Shown piece after piece: positions 58,448-64,000 of a DNA stretch of 64,000 bases. Position 1 is the stretch's first letter. Every line of letters begins with the position of its first letter. The notes under the pieces are model-generated. The model saw only the letters and a list, made by a program, of their open reading frames with translations, was not told the origin of the DNA and made no database searches. The DNA is from Pseudomonas viridiflava (GTDB lineage: Bacteria > Pseudomonadota > Gammaproteobacteria > Pseudomonadales > Pseudomonadaceae). The translations under genes were made by a program, and so were the position numbers. Location of the stretch: positions 186,001 to 250,000 of the forward strand of contig NZ_UUIS01000075.1 in assembly GCF_900589395.1 (NCBI RefSeq). Reading direction: 5' to 3'.

Positions 58448-59284
58448 TCAGCTCCTTGCGCCTTTCTGGGCGTGTTCGTCCAGACCGTCCGCCAACAGGC
58501 TCAGGCCCAGCATCAGGGTGGAGATGGCAATGCACGGGAAGATCACCAAGTGCGGGAAGACGATGGCCATGCTACGGCCTTCGTTGATCATGCCGCCCCA
58601 ATCCGGCGTCGGCGGTGGCAGGCCGAGTCCTAGGAAGCCAAGGGCGCCGATCATGATCGCGGTGTAGCCGATGCGCAGGCAGAAATCGACGATCAACGGG
58701 CCGCCACAATTGGGCAGGATTTCCACCAGCATGATCCGCAACGACCCTTCGCCCTGAGTGATGGCACTGAGCACGTAATCCCGGGAACGGATGTCGATGG
58801 TCAGTGCGCGCATGATCCGGAAGATCGCCGGGGCACTGGTGAAGGTCACCGCAATCAGAATGTTCAGCGCCGAAGCGCCGAGGGCGATGATGATCACGAT
58901 GTACAACACCAGTACCGGGAACGACAGCACGGTGTCGGCGACATAGGACAGCAGCGCATCGACCCAACCATTGAAGTAGCCGGCGCACAGGCCCATGGCG
59001 ATGCCCACGGCGAATGCGGTCAGCGTCGCCAGAATCGACCAGAACAACACGGTGCGCGTGCCCCAGATCAGCCGCGAGAGAATGTCGCGACCGATCATGT
59101 CGGTGCCGAGTAGAAAGTGCATCCCGTTGCCATCCGGCGTCATTGGCGTCAGCAGCGGGGTGAAGCTTTCCAGCGGATCATGGGGCGCCAACCACGGCGC
59201 GAACAGCGCCATCAGCACCCAGCCGCCAACCAGCAGCAAACCAATTAACGCAATGGGATGTTTGAACGAATTGAGGAAATTCAT
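58448..59284 (-). CDS. Dipeptide-type ABC importer, permease 2 (DppC-like)
   Basis: A 278-residue membrane protein with about six helices. The N-terminal part has LAPHDPLESFTPLL and LLGTDMIGRDILSRLIWGTRT, both diagnostic for DppC/OppC. The EAA-type loop is RDYVLSAITQGEGSLRIMLVEILPN. It overlaps the other permease by 4 bp (59281-59284). With its partner it forms the channel. Confidence 0.9.
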   Translation of the reverse strand: MNFLNSFKHPIALIGLLLVGGWVLMALFAPWLAPHDPLESFTPLLTPMTPDGNGMHFLLGTDMIGRDILSRLIWGTRTVLFWSILATLTAFAVGIAMGLCAGYFNGWVDALLSYVADTVLSFPVLVLYIVIIIALGASALNILIAVTFTSAPAIFRIMRALTIDIRSRDYVLSAITQGEGSLRIMLVEILPNCGGPLIVDFCLRIGYTAIMIGALGFLGLGLPPPTPDWGGMINEGRSMAIVFPHLVIFPCIAISTLMLGLSLLADGLDEHAQKGARS

Positions 59285-60234
59285 TGGCCACCTCCGCCAA
59301 GACTGCGCAACGTTATGCGCGGGTTGAACCAGGTGTAGGCAAGGTCCGAGAAGATTTTGGTTGCGCCTACTACGATGCCGCTGATCATTGCGCAGGCCTC
59401 GATCAGGTAGACGTCATGGTTCAGTGACGCGGTGTAGAGCAGCGAGCCGAAGCCTTTGTAGGCGAAGAACACCTCGACCACGATCACGTTCGACAGCAGC
59501 CACGGGATGTACAACATGATCACGGTGATTGGTGCGATCAGCACGTTTCGCAGCGCATGGCGCAACACGATGCGTGAGGTCGACGCGCCTTTGAGGCGGG
59601 CGGTGCGGATGTACGGCGCCTGCATCACTTCGACCATTGAGGCCCTGGTGATCCGCGCCAGGTAGCCGATGCCGAACAGGCACAGCACCATCAGTGGCAG
59701 CGCCAGTTCCACTGGGTTGAAGCCGTCGCTCATGCTGCTCACGCCCGGCAGCCAGTTAAGCCAGAACACGAAGATCGCCGAGACAAACACCGCACTGGCG
59801 AAGTCTGGAATCGAGGTGGTGACAATCGACAGCAATGACACCAGCCGATCCACCGCCGAGCCCTGGCGAATCCCGGCCAGAATGCCGAGGGTCAACGCCA
59901 CCGGCACCATGACCGCCAACGCCAACCCGGCGAGGATCAATGTTTGCCCGAGGTTCGGCAGCAGCAGATCAATCACCGGCTCGCGAAAATGCACCGAGGT
60001 GCCCCAGTCGCCGCTGAGAAAGTCCTTCAGCCACACCAGGTAGCGCCAGACGAAGGGTTGGTTGTAACCGTGTTCCACCAGCCATGCAGCGCGCTGGTCG
60101 GCGGCGGAGTAGGGGCCGAGGACGTTGATTGCGACGTCTTCGATATTCAGTTCCAACGCCAGGAACACGATCACTGACACCGACAGCAAGGTTGCCGCCA
60201 GCGCCAATAACTTGCGCAAAAGAAATTCAGCCAT
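59281..60234 (-). CDS. Dipeptide-type ABC importer, permease 1 (DppB-like)
   Basis: A 317-residue membrane protein of the DppB/OppB class: RYLVWLKDFLSGDWGTSVHF after the first helix, RITRASMVEVMQAPYIRTARLKGAS as the EAA loop, and about six helices. It is located 75 bp downstream of the binding protein and coupled to the second permease. Confidence 0.9.
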   Translation of the reverse strand: MAEFLLRKLLALAATLLSVSVIVFLALELNIEDVAINVLGPYSAADQRAAWLVEHGYNQPFVWRYLVWLKDFLSGDWGTSVHFREPVIDLLLPNLGQTLILAGLALAVMVPVALTLGILAGIRQGSAVDRLVSLLSIVTTSIPDFASAVFVSAIFVFWLNWLPGVSSMSDGFNPVELALPLMVLCLFGIGYLARITRASMVEVMQAPYIRTARLKGASTSRIVLRHALRNVLIAPITVIMLYIPWLLSNVIVVEVFFAYKGFGSLLYTASLNHDVYLIEACAMISGIVVGATKIFSDLAYTWFNPRITLRSLGGGGQ

Positions 60235-60309
60235 GCTCGCACGCTCCGGCTAATCAAAGGATGGCGATCCGCCGCAGCTGAGTGGGCGGGCTCGTTCATG
60301 GCGCTTGAA

Positions 60310-61944
60310 TCAGGCGCTCAACCAGACTTGATCCATTGGGTAGAAGTCCGAGGGGTGAACCTGGAACCCCTGGACTTTCTTGCTCGCGGCGGTGAATTTA
60401 TCGCCCCAGAACGGCTGGACCATGACGCAGGCGTCTTGCAGGATCTGCTCGACGCTTTGCATCGCTGCTGCCCGTTGTTTCGGGTCGATGATGCCCATGG
60501 CTTTGTCCAGCGCTGCGTCGAACGCCGGGTCGCTGTAGTGGCTTTCATTCCAGGCCGCGCCGCTGCGGTAGGCCAGTTCCAGCGACATCACACCAAGCGG
60601 GCGGTGTGCCCAGTAGGTGAGGCTGAAGGCGGCCTTGTCCCAGATCGGCCAGTATTGCGTGGCCGGGATCACTTTGAGGTTGATGCGAATGCCAGCCTCG
60701 GCGCAGTTTTGCTGGAGGATCTGCGCGCAGTCCTGTTCGTAGCGGCCCTGGGTGTTGCCGACGATCAGGTCGATGTCTATGCCGTTCGGGTGGCCGGCTT
60801 CGGCGAGCAGTTTCTTCGCACCCGCCACGTCCCGCGCACGTTTGGGCAGCGGGAAGTATTCCGGGTGGGACGGCGCGACGTGATGATCTTCGCCCAGGGT
60901 GCCCATGCCGCGATAGGCGATTTTCAGCATCTGCGCGTTGTCAGCGCAGAGCGCTACTGCTTTGCGGATGCGCAGGTCGTCGAACGGCTTCTGGTCGCAG
61001 GCCATGCGCATGACGATTGTTTGCGCCGATTTACAGGTCAGCAGTTGCGCGCCGGGCAAGCGTTTGGCCAGGTCGAGCTCGGCCACGGTGACCCGGTACA
61101 ACACGTCCACTTGCCCGGCCTGCAACGCCGCGAGGTGGGTGGAAATATCGGTGCCCATGTCGACGTAGCGCAACTCGTCGAGGTTTGCCGGTTTGCGCCA
61201 GTAATCAGCACGCTTGGCGAAGGTCGCCTGCTTGTTGACCGCGAACGACATCAGTTTAAACGGCCCGGTGCCCAGCGGGTTTTTCACCCAGTCGTCACCG
61301 GCCTTGAAGCTGCGGTGCACGATGGCGCAAGTGAAGGCGTTGAGCATTTCCGGGATCGCCAGCATCGGTCGCTTGAGTACCAGGCGGAACTGGAAGTCAC
61401 TGACTTTTTCGAACGCGGTAATGTCCTGGAACGCGGTGCGGTTGACCGACTTGGAATCGGCGGCAATCCAGCGCTCGATATTGTGCTGCACGTCCTCGAC
61501 GTTGAAGGTGTCGCCGTTGCTCCACTTCACGTCCTGGCGCAGGTTGAAGGTCCAGGTTTTCAGGTCCTCGGACGGGCTCCAGCTCTCGGCCAGGTACGGG
61601 TGAGTGATGTTGTCGGCATCGACCCAGGTCAGGAATTCGAGGCTGTTGCGCAGCAGGTTCGAGGCTTCGATCCAGGTAATCAGCATCGGGTCCTGGATTT
61701 CCTGGATCGCACAGGCAAACCTCAGGCTGCCGCCCTGACGCGGCGTTACCGCGTCAGCGGCATGAGCCGAATTACCGAGCAGCGCGGAACCGAGGAAAGT
61801 GCTCGCGCTGGCGGCGGTGATGCCCAGCAGTGCGGCGGTGCGCAGGAATTGGCGACGATTGATCTCGCCACTTTTGACTTGGGTGCACAGGTCGTTCACC
61901 GCTGGATGCGGCAGAGTGCCGTCCAGTGTCATTAAGTCTTTCAT
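60310..61944 (-). CDS. Dipeptide-type ABC importer, binding protein (family 5) with Tat-like signal
   Basis: A 544-residue solute-binding protein. The leader has a twin-arginine motif (INRRQFLRTAALLGITAASAS) after about 27 residues, unusual for the family, which normally uses Sec. The mature part has family-5 segments LAESWSPSEDLKTWTFNLR, DVKWSNGDTFNVEDV, NPLGTGPFKL and AVALCADNAQMLKIAY. The start MKDLMTLD is chosen by position. It may fold with a ligand or cofactor before export; the ligand is unknown. Confidence 0.87.
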   Translation of the reverse strand: MKDLMTLDGTLPHPAVNDLCTQVKSGEINRRQFLRTAALLGITAASASTFLGSALLGNSAHAADAVTPRQGGSLRFACAIQEIQDPMLITWIEASNLLRNSLEFLTWVDADNITHPYLAESWSPSEDLKTWTFNLRQDVKWSNGDTFNVEDVQHNIERWIAADSKSVNRTAFQDITAFEKVSDFQFRLVLKRPMLAIPEMLNAFTCAIVHRSFKAGDDWVKNPLGTGPFKLMSFAVNKQATFAKRADYWRKPANLDELRYVDMGTDISTHLAALQAGQVDVLYRVTVAELDLAKRLPGAQLLTCKSAQTIVMRMACDQKPFDDLRIRKAVALCADNAQMLKIAYRGMGTLGEDHHVAPSHPEYFPLPKRARDVAGAKKLLAEAGHPNGIDIDLIVGNTQGRYEQDCAQILQQNCAEAGIRINLKVIPATQYWPIWDKAAFSLTYWAHRPLGVMSLELAYRSGAAWNESHYSDPAFDAALDKAMGIIDPKQRAAAMQSVEQILQDACVMVQPFWGDKFTAASKKVQGFQVHPSDFYPMDQVWLSA

Positions 61945-62402
61945 ATGCCTCTCCGATAACGTGCAAAAGTGCGTTTTTCGACTGGCCGCACATGGGGCGA
62001 GCGGCAGACGCGGTCGGTTCGATGAACCGAGACTGTCAGTGGCCGGCAGCGCGAAGGCGCAGGCGTGACAGGCGTAAAGCCGGCAGTAGAGCAAGGCGCA
62101 ACGAGATCAGAAGGACGGAAGCTGGGTATGACATAGGGCTGCTCTCATGTTGTTTTTATTAGAGATGCCCGCAGTTTTGTCATCTGGGCAACGATCGACA
62201 AATGATAAATTCAACGCTGAAACGTTCGATAAATGCATGTTACTGGCCGTAAGGAAGGCTGCCGCTTGAGCTAGACAGGCCGGACGGAGGAAGGCGCGGG
62301 TACGAAACGCTGCGCGGTGGCCGCAAACGCCCCTTGTTCCGTGTGGGAACAAGGGGAAAACCGGACGATGTCGAAGGAGGTTACGGCGCCGTCCGGGGCA
62401 AC
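61945..62402. other. Intergenic region between binding-protein and M24 genes (458 bp)
   Basis: No gene is supported here; the open frames are short and unrelated to known proteins. It holds the terminator-like hairpin at 62330-62356 for the upstream M24 gene and, to its left, an A+T-rich stretch (62155-62240) that could carry the importer promoter. Confidence 0.45.
62330..62356 (-). terminator. Terminator-like hairpin after the M24 gene
   Basis: CCCCTTGTTCC (62330-62340) and GGAACAAGGGG (62346-62356) form a perfect 11-bp stem with a 5-base loop. On the minus strand the trailing sequence CGTTTGC is only weakly T-rich, so termination may be partial, or the stem may stabilise the transcript end. 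Confidence 0.55.
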
Positions 62403-63632
62403 TCAGCGTGGCATCAGGCGCGGATCGAACGGATAGTCCGAGAGCAACTCGATGCCGTTTTCGTGGATATAAATCTGCTCTTCGAGCTTGACCCCTTCGC
62501 CGCCCGCATCGTGGCCGATATAGCTCTCCACGCAGATGGTCATGCCGGCTTCGAACACCCCGTCGTAACCCAGTGCATCGATGTCTTCGCGGTGCACCAC
62601 GTACGGGTATTCACCGGTCATGCCAACGCCGTGGGCCAGGGCGAAATAGCGGTTGGCCTTGTAGTTGTCCGGGATTCTCCAGGCCAGCTCGGCGTATTCC
62701 TTGAAGCTGCGGCCGGCCTTGAGCATTTCCATGTTGGTCTGCACCTGTTCGTAGGCCAGTTTGTACAGCTCCTGTTGCTTGGCGGTGGCGGCTTGCTCGC
62801 CGCAGAGGAAGGTCCGTGAAAAGTCCGCGTAGTAGCCGAAACGCCCAACCACATCGGTGTCCAGCGCTACCAGGTCACCGGCTTCGATGGGCCGGGTGCT
62901 GCACTCCTGGAACCACGGATTGGTGCGCGGGCCGGAGGACAGCAGGCGGGTTTCGACGTAGTCGCCGTCGGTAGCGATCACGTGCTGGTGCAAGTGTGAC
63001 CACAGTTCGTTTTCGCTTATGCCCGGCACCAGTTTGCTTTCCATCAGGCGCACGCCGGCCTCGGTGGCACGCAGGCTGGCGCGGATCATCTTCAGCTCGT
63101 TCGGCACCTTGATGCAGCGCGCGCGCTCCAGCGGCTCCTGGGCATCGAATATCTGATAGCCGAGTTTTTGCAGTTCGAACGCAGCGGCCGAGGTCGCGCT
63201 TTCGATGGCGATGCGTTTGTTACCGCCGCCGTGCTTGCGCACCAATTCACCGATTTCAGCGGCCCATTCGGCGGTGACGTTATTCAGGAAGCTGTCGCAG
63301 AAGTAATAGGAGATGGCCTTGGCCGGGCGCACTTCATCGACGGTGTTGAGCTGTTCGGCCAGGTGCAGGCAGCCGCCAAATTCGAAGACCACCACCGGGC
63401 CTTCTGCCGGGATGAAAGCGTAACGTGCCGGGTTGCGCGCCGAGTACACCTGCATGTTGCGCGAGCCGGTGGCGTAGCGCATGTGGGTCGGATCGAACAG
63501 TACGCACGCAGCGTAGTCGCGTTTTTTCAGTTCGTTGCGCACCCGTTGCAAACGATCCAGCTGGATCTGCTGGATCTCGGCGTAGGTCGGTTCGCAGTCG
63601 GCGGGGTTGCGGTTGGGGCCGGACAGACTCAT
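62403..63632 (-). CDS. M24-family metalloprotein close to DMSP lyase DddP
   Basis: A 409-residue creatinase-fold protein. Six metal ligands are visible: Asp258, Asp260, Asp270, His334, Glu369 and Glu384. Their spacing equals what I recall for DddP (295, 297, 307, 371, 406, 421). Other DddP-like stretches are SGPRTNPWFQEC and YPFDP near the C-terminus. The residue matching the proposed catalytic base Asp377 of DddP is Gly340 (HGVGMTGEY), so DMSP cleavage is doubtful. Relatives include creatinase, prolidase and ectoine hydrolase. It lies between a dipeptide-type importer and an Fe/2-oxoglutarate oxygenase. Confidence 0.8.
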   Translation of the reverse strand: MSLSGPNRNPADCEPTYAEIQQIQLDRLQRVRNELKKRDYAACVLFDPTHMRYATGSRNMQVYSARNPARYAFIPAEGPVVVFEFGGCLHLAEQLNTVDEVRPAKAISYYFCDSFLNNVTAEWAAEIGELVRKHGGGNKRIAIESATSAAAFELQKLGYQIFDAQEPLERARCIKVPNELKMIRASLRATEAGVRLMESKLVPGISENELWSHLHQHVIATDGDYVETRLLSSGPRTNPWFQECSTRPIEAGDLVALDTDVVGRFGYYADFSRTFLCGEQAATAKQQELYKLAYEQVQTNMEMLKAGRSFKEYAELAWRIPDNYKANRYFALAHGVGMTGEYPYVVHREDIDALGYDGVFEAGMTICVESYIGHDAGGEGVKLEEQIYIHENGIELLSDYPFDPRLMPR

Positions 63633-63689
63633 GGGGTGTTCCTCGCAGGCAAATACGGTTGGTTTTTTTAAGATTTTTTTTGGAATGGA

Positions 63690-64000
63690 TCAGTCGAGCA
63701 ACTGATCGCTGCGTACCAGGTTGCGTTCGGCTTGCAGATGGGCTTCGGACAGGCGTCCGTAAAGCTGTTTGGTGCGCTGGGCACGGCCGATGATTCCAGG
63801 CTTTTCGGAGTAGGCGAAGATCGCAGTATTACGTTCAGTAGCGCCTTCGACGCGGGTTACCCGGTGCACTGAAAAGCGACCCTTGAAAATCTGCAAATCG
63901 CCGGGGTTGAGTTCCAGTTCCTGCACGCGGCTGCGGTCGTTCCCGCGCACCACGTTGCCGACAGCACCTAGATTTTCCTGAGTTCGCGTGCGGATCATCG
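63690..64000 (-). CDS. C-terminal part of a HalD/BesD-like Fe(II)/2-oxoglutarate oxygenase (runs off the window)
   Basis: About 103 residues of a larger protein. The segment ELNPGDLQIFKGRFSVHRVT contains the second iron-binding His, followed by NTAIFAYSEKPGIIGRAQRT and LYGR. This matches the end of the HalD/BesD group, which holds amino-acid halogenases and hydroxylases. The first metal motif (HxD for hydroxylases, HxG for halogenases) lies beyond the right edge, so the activity cannot be decided. It is 57 bp upstream of the M24 gene on the same strand and probably shares its operon. Confidence 0.78.
   Translation of the reverse strand, partial: MIRTRTQENLGAVGNVVRGNDRSRVQELELNPGDLQIFKGRFSVHRVTRVEGATERNTAIFAYSEKPGIIGRAQRTKQLYGRLSEAHLQAERNLVRSDQLLD

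Noticed and set aside
60298..61935. Plus-strand open frame of 545 codons
   Set aside because: Antisense to the family-5 binding protein, which has clear motifs.
1..64000. tRNA or rRNA genes
   Set aside because: No cloverleaf with conserved T-loop (GGTTCGAATCC-like) or rRNA segment was recognised, including next to the integrase remnant, where a tRNA attachment site might be expected.

Overview
The window looks like a chromosomal segment of a fluorescens-lineage Pseudomonas. The evidence is a mostly high G+C sequence, several Pseudomonas-type REP inverted repeats built on GTGGGAGCGGGCTTGCTCGCGA, a cytochrome bo3 operon, an L-arabinose araFGH system, FCD- and UTRA-type GntR regulators, and many short catabolic operons each with its own regulator. 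No tRNA, rRNA or CRISPR array was found. This is a region of accessory metabolism.

Layout. (1) 0.2-7 kb, minus strand: a Rieske aromatic-ring oxygenase operon (reductase, alpha, beta, isochorismatase-fold protein, SDR, dienelactone-hydrolase/SnoaL fusion), preceded by a lone SDR and a 114-bp tandem repeat. (2) 7-13 kb: a small lipoprotein, an APC permease, a small unknown protein and cyoABCD without an adjacent cyoE. (3) 13.4-14.9 kb: a graveyard with pieces of a CDF metal exporter, a TonB-dependent receptor and probably a chemotaxis receptor. (4) 15-18 kb: a Tat-exported aldo/keto reductase and a membrane protein, divergent from an AraC regulator. (5) 18.2-27.5 kb: an oxidative pentose (L-arabinose type) locus with a GntR regulator, semialdehyde dehydrogenase, lactonase, araFGH, aldose epimerase and SDR sugar dehydrogenase. 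Three FadR-type operators tie its two halves together. (6) 27.8-33.9 kb: UTRA regulator, SsuABC-like ABC importer and a CehA/McbA-like PHP metallohydrolase.

(7) 33.9-49.2 kb: a catabolic island, by eye less G+C-rich than its surroundings, with a mobile-element scar at each edge. The left edge is an IS66 transposase piece fused to a truncated Gfo/Idh/MocA dehydrogenase. The right edge is an integrase piece fused to a truncated sugar isomerase/epimerase. Intact inside are a hydroxyquinol-type intradiol dioxygenase, maleylacetate reductase, SDR, Dabb and NTF2-like proteins and a LysR regulator (aromatic arm), and a TIM-barrel sugar isomerase/epimerase, Gfo/Idh/MocA dehydrogenase, FucP-like MFS, sugar ABC importer and LamB-type porin (sugar or cyclitol arm). 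No monooxygenase that would make hydroxyquinol is present. My inference is that the island degrades an aryl glycoside, or aromatises a cyclitol, feeding 3-oxoadipate. This is the best candidate for an undescribed system.

(8) 49.8-54.3 kb: a formaldehyde-activating-enzyme (Fae) homologue with an aldo/keto reductase, an aldehyde dehydrogenase and an MFS transporter. (9) 54.4-64 kb, minus strand: a LysR regulator, a porin, a dipeptide-type ABC importer, an M24 protein very close to the DMSP lyase DddP but lacking its proposed catalytic base, and the end of a HalD/BesD-like Fe(II)/2-oxoglutarate oxygenase that runs off the window.
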